Shown: positions 33,181-40,597 of the stretch, piece by piece
Layout of the letters: the number at the start of each line of letters is the position of its first letter
Numbering within the stretch: the stretch's first letter is position 1
Assembly: GCA_029940535.1 (NCBI GenBank)
Contig: JAPYUM010000032.1
Location: 1-42,591, forward strand
DNA length: 42,591 nt
DNA from: Vicinamibacterales bacterium
GTDB taxonomy: Bacteria; Acidobacteriota; Vicinamibacteria; Vicinamibacterales; UBA8438
Direction: 5' to 3'
Program-made: the position numbers and the translations under genes
Notes under the pieces: model-generated
What the model was told of the DNA's origin: nothing
What the model saw: only the letters and a program-made list of their open reading frames with translations
The model's database searches: none

Positions 33181-34335
33181 CTACTTCCCGCGAATCGGCC
33201 CCGACAGCATCTCGGTGAGCCAGTGGCCGGCCCGGTCGACCTTGGCCTTGACGTAGGGCAGGTTGTGGCGATTCAGCGTGCCGTAGAGCGGCAGGCGGTC
33301 CGCCACGTCGATGCCGCCGGCTTGCAGGGCTCGCACCTTCTCCGGGTTGTTGGTGAGCAACTGAATTCGATTGATGTGGAGATACCCGAGCATCTCCACC
33401 GCGGCGTCGTATCGCCGCTCATCGGCGCCGAACCCCAGCGTGCAATCGGCGTCGACCGTGTCCAGTCCTTGCTGCTGGAGGGTATAGGCGCGCAGCTTGT
33501 TCCCCAGACCGATACCGCGCCCCTCCTGCGCCAGATAGAGCAACACGCCGCCGCCTCGAGCGGCGAACACCCGGAGGCTGCCGCGCAACTGCTGCCCACA
33601 GTCGCAGCGGAGACTCCCAAACAGGTCGCCGGTGAGACAGGCCGAGTGCAGCCGGACCGGCACCGGATCCGGCCAGTCTTCTCGCACGCCGAGCAGGATG
33701 GCGACATGCTCGAGGATGCCGTTGGCTTCACGAAAACAGACGAACCGGGCCTCTTCCGCCTCTTCCAACGGCACCGGCCCATCGCTGACGTAGGTGACCT
33801 CCACCCGGTTGTTGGCGGCCAGGGCCTGGATCTGGTCGGCGGTCACCGTGGCAATGCCATCCTCGGCAGACTCGCCGTCACGCGCGCCGTCCTGGCGAAG
33901 CGACACGCTCACGACCGCCGGCAACAGCTGTCCGAGCCGGGTCAGGGTCAGACCACCGATCTCGGCGATCGAGGCGGCCCCCATCGCCACGCGGTTCCGG
34001 TCCGCGTGGTCCAATCCGCTCGACAGACTCCACACCGCGTCCGGCGTCGTCTCACCGCTCAAGCTCAGACTGACGTCGCCCGTGTGCACGCCCGTGGTGC
34101 GATCGGCGATGTGGCCCATCGGCGGGGCCGGGGTCAGCCCCATCGCATGCGCACGATGATGGGTCACGGCGAGACGCAGCGGACGGCGTGCATCGCCCCG
34201 CAACTGGCCCAGCGTCGCATGGGTGAGCCCCTCGACCGCCGCGAGCAACACGGTCTCGTCAGACGACGGGCCTCCCGTCACCCGGATGGGACGACCACGT
34301 CGAAGGTCGAACAGCCCTCGCTCTGCCTCGTGCAT
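33181..34335 (-). CDS. ribA: GTP cyclohydrolase II with N-terminal extension
   Basis: A 384-residue protein whose C-terminal half (about 178-384) is GTP cyclohydrolase II. Zinc ligands are C233, C244 and C246 (SACLTGDLFGSLRCDCGQQ); GTP contacts and catalysis fall in YLAQEGRGIGLGNKLRAY and GFGADERRY. The enzyme opens GTP to a diaminopyrimidine ribosyl phosphate, formate and pyrophosphate. Tyr284 corresponds to E. coli Tyr105, whose change to Met in a Streptomyces paralogue yields a formylated product as I recall; Tyr is kept here. Residues 1-177 have no DHBP synthase motif; they may be the GTP_CH_N-type domain, not certain. Gene orientation is opposite to both flanking pathway genes. Confidence 0.85.
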   Translation of the reverse strand: MHEAERGLFDLRRGRPIRVTGGPSSDETVLLAAVEGLTHATLGQLRGDARRPLRLAVTHHRAHAMGLTPAPPMGHIADRTTGVHTGDVSLSLSGETTPDAVWSLSSGLDHADRNRVAMGAASIAEIGGLTLTRLGQLLPAVVSVSLRQDGARDGESAEDGIATVTADQIQALAANNRVEVTYVSDGPVPLEEAEEARFVCFREANGILEHVAILLGVREDWPDPVPVRLHSACLTGDLFGSLRCDCGQQLRGSLRVFAARGGGVLLYLAQEGRGIGLGNKLRAYTLQQQGLDTVDADCTLGFGADERRYDAAVEMLGYLHINRIQLLTNNPEKVRALQAGGIDVADRLPLYGTLNRHNLPYVKAKVDRAGHWLTEMLSGPIRGK

Positions 34336-34376
34336 GCTACCGTCCAGCCTGAACTCCGATCCGCCTCGCGATACAG

Positions 34377-34397
34377 TTACTCATCATTTACTCATCA
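34377..34397. promoter_or_regulatory. Tandem 10-base repeat in the ribA/ribD-like divergent promoter
   Basis: TTACTCATCA occurs at 34377-34386 and again at 34388-34397, one base apart, giving an 11-base period equal to one helical turn. It lies in the 85-base gap between the divergent GTP cyclohydrolase II and RibD-like reductase genes. Two sites on one face of the helix suggest a regulator binding cooperatively and controlling both directions. The stretch is much more AT-rich than its surroundings. No FMN riboswitch is seen. Confidence 0.5.
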
Positions 34398-34420
34398 ATG
34401 GCGACCAGGGAGACCACCGC

Positions 34421-35305
34421 GTGCCGACTCAGATGACCGATTCCAGCGCGTGGAGCCTGATTCGAGCCGTTCCCACTGCCGATCCCGGCCCTCAACTGTC
34501 TCGGATTGCCCATCATAGTGCAACCGAGCCTATCTCGCTGGAAATAGACGCCTCCGGCGAATGGAGCGCGTCGGCCCCACTCAGCGAGGCGGCCACTGCG
34601 CTCATTGATCTGTATCTGCCGCTCCAGTTGGACGCCGACCTCGTGATCGGCCAGATTGGACAGAGCCTGGACGGCCGGATCGCCACAGAAATTGGACATT
34701 CGCACTACATCACCGGCCCAGCGGACATTCTCCGTCTGCACCGGCTGCGAGCCCTGGTTGACGCGGTGGTCGTCGGGGCTGGCACCGTCGCCGCGGACGA
34801 CCCGCGTCTGACCGTGCGGGAAGTCGAAGGCACCAACCCGGTCCGCGTGGTGCTCGACCCGGACGCACGGCTCTCACCCCAACACGCCGTGTTCAACGAC
34901 GGCGCAGCCCGGACACTGGTGGTCCGCCGAGCATCCGCCGGTGGATCGATCCCTGACCATGACTCTGACGCGGACGTGATCAGTCTTCCTGTCGCCTCCC
35001 TGGACCCGCCTGCCGCCCCCTCCGAGCGTCACCCGCCCGGATTCGCCCCCGTCCTGGTCGTCGAGGCGCTGCGCGCGCGGGGCCTCCGGCGCCTCCTGAT
35101 TGAAGGCGGTGGCATCACCGTCTCCCGGTTCCTCCAGGCGGGGGCGTTGACCCGGCTTCACGTCGCGGTGGCGCCACTGCTGATCGGTTCCGGACGCCCG
35201 GCGCTCACGCTCCCCCCGATTGACTCCCTGGACCAGGCGCTCCGGCCACCGTGCCGCACGTTCCACCTGGGCGAGGACGTCTTGTTTGATTTCGACCTGC
35301 GATAG
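34421..35305 (+). CDS. Stand-alone RibD C-terminal (reductase) domain protein
   Basis: A 294-residue protein of the RibD_C/dihydrofolate-reductase-like family. After an unrecognised N-terminal 70 residues, the domain shows IGQSLDGRIATEIGHSHYIT, HRLRALVDAVVVGAGTV, DDPRLTVR, RVVLDPDARL, then RRLLIEGGGITVSRFL and VAPLLIGSGRPAL. This domain reduces the ribosyl ring of 2,5-diamino-6-ribosylaminopyrimidinone phosphate or its deaminated form, with NADPH. The RibD deaminase domain is missing and no deaminase is nearby. I chose GTG at 34421 because GGGAG lies 8 bases before it; ATG at 34433 is possible. The stop is 6 bases before the octaheme gene. Confidence 0.8.
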   Translation: MPTQMTDSSAWSLIRAVPTADPGPQLSRIAHHSATEPISLEIDASGEWSASAPLSEAATALIDLYLPLQLDADLVIGQIGQSLDGRIATEIGHSHYITGPADILRLHRLRALVDAVVVGAGTVAADDPRLTVREVEGTNPVRVVLDPDARLSPQHAVFNDGAARTLVVRRASAGGSIPDHDSDADVISLPVASLDPPAAPSERHPPGFAPVLVVEALRARGLRRLLIEGGGITVSRFLQAGALTRLHVAVAPLLIGSGRPALTLPPIDSLDQALRPPCRTFHLGEDVLFDFDLR

Positions 35306-35311
35306 CGACCC

Positions 35312-36541
35312 ATGCCTTTCAAATCAATCTTCATCGCCTGTGTCATCGGGGGCAGCCTGATGGTGGCGGCCCTGATGATCAACCGCGCCCGACCGCCAGC
35401 CGACACGTCCGGGAGCACGCCCACGTTCACCCAGGCCACGGGGCGATGCGCGCAATGCCACCGGGAGGAGACGGCCGCGGTCGTCCACCAGTTCGAGCGC
35501 AGCGCGCACAGCCAGGCCAACATCACGTGCTACGACTGTCATCAGGCACTCGACGGACAGGAATCGAACGAACACTACAACTTTACGCTCGCGGGCGATG
35601 TCACCTCGCTGAACTGCCAGGCGTGTCACCGCACGGAATACGACCAATTCGCCCGCAGCCGGCACGCGCTGCCCGCCTGGGGAGCGGTGCGCGGCGCCGC
35701 CGAGGTCTCGGCCGATCTGCTCGCCGAGAGCGAGCAGCATCACCCAGGCGCCGTCGATCGCCCGGCCAACGCGCTGGCCCTCCTCGAGGGCCCCGCGGCC
35801 ATGCAGACCGGTTGTCTGGCGTGTCATGCGATCGGCGCCCCAAATCAGGACGGATCGATCGGCACCTGTACCGAGTGTCACTCCCGGCACTCGACCTCGA
35901 TCGCCCTGGCCCGCGAGCCCCAAACGTGCGGACAGTGCCACATGGGCCCCGACCACTCGCAGATCGAGATCTACAACGAATCGAAACATGGGGCGCTGTT
36001 CAACGCGCAACGCCCAGCGCTGGACCTCGGCGTCGACCCGAAGCGGCTGACGACGGCCGACATGCCGATTCCGACCTGCGCCACCTGTCACATGAGCGGG
36101 CTTGATGGACTGAAAGTGACGCACGACACCACCGAGCGGCTGTCGTACTGGTTGTTCGCGGAAGTCTCCGAGCAGCGGCCCGGCTACCTCGCGGGTCAGA
36201 CGGAGATGAAAGAGACCTGCCTGAAGTGCCACGCGTCCACGAGCGTGAACGGCTTCTACGTAGAAGCCGAGGCGGTCGTGGCGGCCACCAACGAGCGTGT
36301 GGGAGCGGCGCGGGATCTGATGGCAGGCCTGCGGTCCGACGGGCTCCTGACACCAGAGCCGTTCGACGAAGCCATCGAGTTTCTCTATTTCGACTTCTGG
36401 CACTATTTCGGGCGCACGGCCAAACATGGCGCGTTCATGGGTGGCGCCGATTTCGTGCAATGGCACGGCAACTACGAGCTGCTCCTGAAGATGACCGAGC
36501 TCGAAGAAATGGCCTCGGCCCTCAGATCCGCCGGTGACTGA
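35312..36541 (+). CDS. Octaheme c-type cytochrome, hydroxylamine-oxidoreductase-like
   Basis: A 409-residue exported or anchored cytochrome with one N-terminal hydrophobic helix (residues 5-23) and eight CxxCH haem sites at 46-50, 73-77, 102-106, 168-172, 186-190, 206-210, 256-260 and 303-307. After the last site comes a haem-free helical tail with FWHYFGRTAKHGAFMGGADF and QWHGNYELLL. Eight haems with a helical C-terminus is the plan of the hydroxylamine oxidoreductase/hydrazine dehydrogenase family, slightly shorter than usual. Whether the Tyr that cross-links haem P460 is present needs an alignment, so oxidation versus reduction of N compounds is open. It is 6 bases after the RibD-like gene and overlaps the membrane gene. 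Confidence 0.85.
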   Translation: MPFKSIFIACVIGGSLMVAALMINRARPPADTSGSTPTFTQATGRCAQCHREETAAVVHQFERSAHSQANITCYDCHQALDGQESNEHYNFTLAGDVTSLNCQACHRTEYDQFARSRHALPAWGAVRGAAEVSADLLAESEQHHPGAVDRPANALALLEGPAAMQTGCLACHAIGAPNQDGSIGTCTECHSRHSTSIALAREPQTCGQCHMGPDHSQIEIYNESKHGALFNAQRPALDLGVDPKRLTTADMPIPTCATCHMSGLDGLKVTHDTTERLSYWLFAEVSEQRPGYLAGQTEMKETCLKCHASTSVNGFYVEAEAVVAATNERVGAARDLMAGLRSDGLLTPEPFDEAIEFLYFDFWHYFGRTAKHGAFMGGADFVQWHGNYELLLKMTELEEMASALRSAGD

Positions 36542-37349
36542 CCCGGACTGGTGGAACCGGCACAAGGCGGCGGTGCTGGACACCTTCGCCCTCTCGAACT
36601 ACGCGTTCCTGGTGCTGGACGTCTATCTCGCGCACTCCGTCAATCGCTTTCGGCACGGGGCCGAGTGGATGCCGCTCGGCTTTTCGCTCGCCGCGGTGCT
36701 GGTGCTGGCGCCGGCCATCGCGCTGCGGGCCCGGGGTCAGGGCCAGGCGTTCGTTCACGTCGGTGGGCTGGGGGTCGGATTCGCCTCGATCGCGCTGGGT
36801 CTGGCTGGTGTCGTCTATCACCTCGACAGCCAGTTCTTCTCGCAGTGGACGATCCAGAGCCTGGTCTACACCGCGCCGTTCGTCGCGCCACTCGCCTACT
36901 CGGGCCTCGGGTTCCTGCTGGTGTTGAACCGCCTGGTCCCACGCGCTGATGCGGAGTGGGGTCAGTGGATCGTCTTCTTCGCGCTGGGCGGCTTCGCCGG
37001 CAATTTCGTGCTCACGCTCTGTGACCACGCCATGAACGGGTTCTTTCACGCCACGGAATGGCTCCCGGTGGGCGCCAGCGCCGCCGCCGTCGGTTTCCTG
37101 GCCGTGGTGCTAATGGACCGACAGACCGCGATCATCCGCATCGCGTTCGCGATTCTTGCGCTGCAGGTCGTCGTCGGGCTGGCCGGCTTCTACTTCCATC
37201 TCGTCGCCGACGTCAACGGCCTCTCGTCAAGCCTGTTCGAGAATTTCGTGCACGGCGCGCCGGTCTTCGCGCCATTGCTGTTCGTGGACCTGGTGCTCCT
37301 GGCTGGTGTCGGGCTGTGGGACATGCGGGGCCAGTGCGAACCGGACTAA
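36534..37349 (+). CDS. Internally duplicated 8-TM His-rich membrane protein
   Basis: A 271-residue integral membrane protein starting with GTG at 36534, overlapping the octaheme stop by 8 bases. It consists of two homologous four-helix halves. Half A has H34, N37, H41, E44, W45, P47; half B has H165, N168, H172, E175, W176, P178, identical spacing. GLAG-x-x-YH-L (H96) and GLAG-x-x-FH-L (H222) match, as do YTAP-x-x-APL (112-120) and HGAP-x-x-APL (240-248). Paired His in membrane helices suggest b-haem or metal binding, so a quinone-side partner for the cytochrome is inferred. I do not recognise a named family. It converges on the flippase gene with a 16-base gap. Confidence 0.75.
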   Translation: MTDPDWWNRHKAAVLDTFALSNYAFLVLDVYLAHSVNRFRHGAEWMPLGFSLAAVLVLAPAIALRARGQGQAFVHVGGLGVGFASIALGLAGVVYHLDSQFFSQWTIQSLVYTAPFVAPLAYSGLGFLLVLNRLVPRADAEWGQWIVFFALGGFAGNFVLTLCDHAMNGFFHATEWLPVGASAAAVGFLAVVLMDRQTAIIRIAFAILALQVVVGLAGFYFHLVADVNGLSSSLFENFVHGAPVFAPLLFVDLVLLAGVGLWDMRGQCEPD

Positions 37350-37365
37350 ACGCGCGCAACCCTGG

Positions 37366-38280
37366 TCATCCACGCCGCCCACTGGCCAGCACCGCGGCGC
37401 CGGGAAGACTGCCGACGAGCACAATGAGACCGTAGGCGACCGAGACGGTGACCCCATCAGCCGCAGTCAGACCGACCGCGCCCCACAACAGGGCGGCGGC
37501 GCTTTCGCGGAGTCCCCATCCGGCGACGGTGACCGGAATCAGCATTGTCATCAGCACTGGGGCCACCAGGGGAAGGATGACGAGCAGCGGGGTCTCGACC
37601 CCGACGGCTCGGGCCGCGGCGACGTAGGTGGCCAGATAGGTGCCAACGATGAGCAGGCCGCTGGACAACTGGACCGCGAACACCGAGGGCGACAGATGCG
37701 CCCTGGCCAGTTCGGCCAGGACCCGGCCTGTCGGCGACTCGGCGAACGACTGGCGTCGCACCCAGATCAGGATGGTCACGACGATCACCGTGGCCGCCGC
37801 CACGCTGACGAAGACCAGCGTGCCGGACGTCCGGCCGACCGCCGCGGGCAGCACCAGCAGCGAGACCAGGGCCACCGTGGTCATGACCGCCTGGGCCGAC
37901 AGCCGTTCGAAGATCACCGCCCGCGCGGCCGGGCCGCCGGCGCCGTCCGACTCGGTCCCGGCGCGAGCCCGCGCCTGTCTCCACGCGCGAGACACGTCGC
38001 CCATGATGCCGCCCGGGAGCACCTGGTTCAGGAAAATCGACAGGTAGTACTCGCGCCACGCCTCGGGAAAGGACAGGGCGACATGCAGCCGGTGGGCCGT
38101 AAACCGCCAGCGCCAGGCGAGCGCCGCGACCTGCATCACCGACAGACCCAGCGCCAGCGCCACCCATCCGAGGCGCATCGCGACCAGACGAGCCGCCACG
38201 CCACGCAGATCGAACCACCACGCCAGCGCCAGCAGGAGGCTGACCGTCACCAGGACCCGCCACACGCTCGACCGTCTCAT
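37366..38280 (-). CDS. LPG-synthase-type transmembrane flippase (UPF0104 family)
   Basis: A 304-residue membrane protein with about eight helices, starting at ATG 38280, which overlaps the upstream methyltransferase stop (ATGA). Family marks are LNQVLPGGIMGDVSRAWR (about 90) and, near the end, PVTVAGWGLRESAAALLWG. The family is the flippase half of MprF and the AglD-like proteins, moving lipid-linked compounds across the membrane. No aminoacyl-transfer domain is attached. In this neighbourhood with a CDP-alcohol phosphatidyltransferase and GT4 enzyme, flipping of a decorated lipid is a reasonable inference. Confidence 0.85.
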   Translation of the reverse strand: MRRSSVWRVLVTVSLLLALAWWFDLRGVAARLVAMRLGWVALALGLSVMQVAALAWRWRFTAHRLHVALSFPEAWREYYLSIFLNQVLPGGIMGDVSRAWRQARARAGTESDGAGGPAARAVIFERLSAQAVMTTVALVSLLVLPAAVGRTSGTLVFVSVAAATVIVVTILIWVRRQSFAESPTGRVLAELARAHLSPSVFAVQLSSGLLIVGTYLATYVAAARAVGVETPLLVILPLVAPVLMTMLIPVTVAGWGLRESAAALLWGAVGLTAADGVTVSVAYGLIVLVGSLPGAAVLASGRRG

Positions 38281-39095
38281 GACCGTGCCGGGGGCAGCGC
38301 GAGCAGGTCGTGGTGGCCCACCATGAGCGACGAACGGCCGGTGGCGACCCCGGCCCGTCGTCCGTCGGCCCAGCCACGAATCCGGGCCACCTCGGCCGGG
38401 CGCACCGCGGAGGCCGCCTGCTCCCACCCGTCGATCAGCCGGCCCACGAGTGCACGATGCTGCGATACCTCGAGTCGCCAGGCGCTCTCCTGGAAGAGGG
38501 TCTGGTAGCCGGCCGCCCGAAAGCGCCGCTCCGCCAGCTGTCCGCCGGCAGGACCGAGGGCCGGCCCGAACCCCTTGTCGCCGGTTTGATGCACGTTGAC
38601 GGCGTCGCGGACGAAGCGATCGTCGGGATGTTCGTCGCCGCTCGCCCACTCGATGCGCCCGTCATAGCTCAACGCGCACAACACGCCGCAGTCGGACGCA
38701 ACGCACGCGGTCACGACCCGCTCGAGCCACCCCGCGGACGTGAGATCGAGCAACGCGGAGGCGGTGACGAGATCGGTGTCGGCGGCCTCCTCCAAATCCT
38801 GTGCGGCCAGGTTCTTGGGCGACACGGTCAGACTCTGAACCCGCTCGGGCCTGGCCATACCTCGTAGTGTGCGAACGTGCGCCGGATCGTGGTCCACCAG
38901 CACCCACGTCTGGCCGCTCGGCAGGCGTGGCGCCAGGTAGCGGAGGTTCGATCCGGTGCCGCTGCCCAGGTCCAGCACGCGCGACCACCCGCGGGTCTGC
39001 CAGGCCTGCACCAATCGCGGGATCAGGCCCTCGGCTCGCGACCGGTGGTCGACCGGCTCGCGCATCGCCAGCCAGTCGGCATCAAACGTTTCCAT
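38277..39095 (-). CDS. SAM-dependent methyltransferase-like protein
   Basis: A 272-residue Rossmann-fold protein. Motif I is VLDLGSGTGSNLRYLAPRL (about 40-58), followed by WVLVDHDPAHVRTLR with an acidic residue ending strand 2, and TDLVTASALLDLTSAGWLE as the post-motif region. The C-terminal part has RFRAAGYQTLFQESAWRLE and a long helix, suggesting a small-molecule rather than protein substrate. It starts directly after the GT4 stop, with no spacer, and overlaps the flippase start, so it belongs to one leftward transcript with GT4, PTPS-like and dehydrogenase genes. Confidence 0.8.
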   Translation of the reverse strand: METFDADWLAMREPVDHRSRAEGLIPRLVQAWQTRGWSRVLDLGSGTGSNLRYLAPRLPSGQTWVLVDHDPAHVRTLRGMARPERVQSLTVSPKNLAAQDLEEAADTDLVTASALLDLTSAGWLERVVTACVASDCGVLCALSYDGRIEWASGDEHPDDRFVRDAVNVHQTGDKGFGPALGPAGGQLAERRFRAAGYQTLFQESAWRLEVSQHRALVGRLIDGWEQAASAVRPAEVARIRGWADGRRAGVATGRSSLMVGHHDLLALPPARS

Positions 39096-40175
39096 CTAAT
39101 TTCCTGTAACCGCGGTCAGTGCCTGCACGGCCGCGGCGAAACCGACGGCGGCTTCGTCCCAGGTGGGGAGGGTCTCGGCGTGTCGCCCGGCAGCAGCAGC
39201 CAACGCCGCCCGGCGTCGCGCCCCCCCTGGTTCGGCCAGCAGGTCGCGAAGCGCGCCGGTCAGCGCCACAACGTCCCCGGGGGACACCAGCGCGGCGGCC
39301 TCTGACGGCACCGTGTGGGAAATCGCGCCGCCCGTGGTGCTGACCACCCCGAGCCCCCGCGCCAACGCATCGGTCAGCGCCATTCCGTACCCCTCGTAGT
39401 GGGACGGCAGCACGAACAACGACGCGTGATGATAGAGCGCGTCAAGCCGGCCCGACCCGCACTCCCCTGTCAACTCCACCCGGTCATCGAGCTGCGCGTC
39501 GCGGATGGAGGTGCGTACCGAGTCGGCGTAGCCAGGCGCCGAGGTGAGACTCCCGGCGCACACGCACCGCCACGGCACGTCTCGGAGACGGGCCAGGGCG
39601 CGTACCAGCACGTCGTGCCCTTTGCGAGGAGTCACGGACCCGACACAGAGCAACGCGGGAGGCGCGTCCCGCCCGGGCCCCGCGGCGGGCGGGCAACGAT
39701 CGGTGCCGGGGGGCACGACCCGCACACGCCCCGGCTCCACACCGTACGCATCGAGGCGCCGGGCCGTGAACGCACTGGTCACCACCACCCCGCCACAAGC
39801 GGTCAACGCCGCTCGCTCGAGCCCGGTGAACCGGTCGCGGGTGTCGGCGTCGAGCCCGGTCTCATCCGCCAGCGGGTGATGGACCAAAGCAAGCAGTCTG
39901 AGGCGACCCGCCTCGGCGCGCACCGGCTCCGGGAGCGCGCCCATCGCCAGTCCGTCGATGACGACGCACCGGCCGATCGGAATCTCGGCCAGCGTCGACA
40001 CCAGGCTGGATCGCGCGCGACGGTCTGGGTCGGGGAACACGCCCGCCAGCGAGTGGACGACGACGGACCAACCCAGCTCGCGCAACCCCGACACGACACG
40101 CGCGTCGTAGATATAGCCGCCGGTCCGTTGGTCGATCGGACCCGGTACCACGACATGCAGCTCACGCGATGTCAC
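39096..40175 (-). CDS. GT4-family glycosyltransferase
   Basis: A 359-residue GT-B enzyme. GTG at 40175 overlaps the PTPS-like stop (GTGA) and puts the first strand at once at [20 protein letters not shown]. The donor domain has [20 protein letters not shown] (about 190) and [21 protein letters not shown] with the E-x7-type donor site, then [19 protein letters not shown]. An Ala-rich helix ends the protein. Members use nucleotide-activated sugars with retention. The acceptor is likely the product of this locus, perhaps a lipid made by the neighbouring phosphatidyltransferase. Confidence 0.86.
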   Translation of the reverse strand: MTSRELHVVVPGPIDQRTGGYIYDARVVSGLRELGWSVVVHSLAGVFPDPDRRARSSLVSTLAEIPIGRCVVIDGLAMGALPEPVRAEAGRLRLLALVHHPLADETGLDADTRDRFTGLERAALTACGGVVVTSAFTARRLDAYGVEPGRVRVVPPGTDRCPPAAGPGRDAPPALLCVGSVTPRKGHDVLVRALARLRDVPWRCVCAGSLTSAPGYADSVRTSIRDAQLDDRVELTGECGSGRLDALYHHASLFVLPSHYEGYGMALTDALARGLGVVSTTGGAISHTVPSEAAALVSPGDVVALTGALRDLLAEPGGARRRAALAAAAGRHAETLPTWDEAAVGFAAAVQALTAVTGN

Positions 40176-40570
40176 ACCTGGCCTTCGTAGCTCCCCCAGG
40201 CCACATGCGATTCGTTCAGCGTGACGCAAATCGCTGTCACCCCGCGCGCACCGTCGCCCAGCGACCCGTCCCGCGCCGCCTGCGCCAGACGATCGAAGAT
40301 GGTCTTAGCCAGGAACTCGGTGGTCGTGTTCTGCCCGGCAAACGCCGGCTCGTCATCCAGATTGCGGTAGGACAGCCCGGACAGAATCGAGCGGAGCTGG
40401 TCGCTCGCCCGGCCGATGTCGACCACCAGGCCGTCGCGGTCCAGTTCCGGGCGACGGAACGTCGCATCGACGACATAGGTGGCCCCATGCAGCCGCTGCG
40501 CCGGACCAAACACCTCTCCCTGAAAGCTGTGCGCGATCATGAAATGGTCGCGAACGTTAAGGCTGTACAC
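40172..40570 (-). CDS. PTPS/QueD homologue with altered zinc site
   Basis: A 132-residue T-fold protein of the 6-pyruvoyl-tetrahydropterin/6-carboxytetrahydropterin synthase family, started by GTG with GGGAGG just before it. H14 (MIAHSFQGE) fits the first zinc ligand, but the HGHNY motif reads LHGATYVV (H28-G-A30), losing one His ligand, and the catalytic Cys before it is absent (FGPAQRLHG). Downstream, [21 protein letters not shown] keeps the substrate-pocket pattern and [11 protein letters not shown] holds the pterin-binding Glu and a His. This matches a subfamily I recall from Streptomyces (SCO6650) reported to lack zinc and PTPS activity. Binding of a pterin- or pyrimidine-like compound is plausible; the reaction is unknown. 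Confidence 0.8.
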   Translation of the reverse strand: MYSLNVRDHFMIAHSFQGEVFGPAQRLHGATYVVDATFRRPELDRDGLVVDIGRASDQLRSILSGLSYRNLDDEPAFAGQNTTTEFLAKTIFDRLAQAARDGSLGDGARGVTAICVTLNESHVAWGSYEGQV

Positions 40571-40597
40571 GTGCCCTCCCTGGTCTTGGGATACTGA

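Noticed and set aside
34336-34420. FMN riboswitch upstream of the rib-like genes
   Set aside because: The gap is only 85 bases and lacks the conserved RFN elements.
33223-34518. Plus-strand frame of 431 codons
   Set aside because: Antisense to GTP cyclohydrolase II and running across the divergent promoter; no recognisable domain.
35324-36583. Minus-strand frame of 419 codons
   Set aside because: Antisense to the octaheme gene with eight CxxCH motifs.
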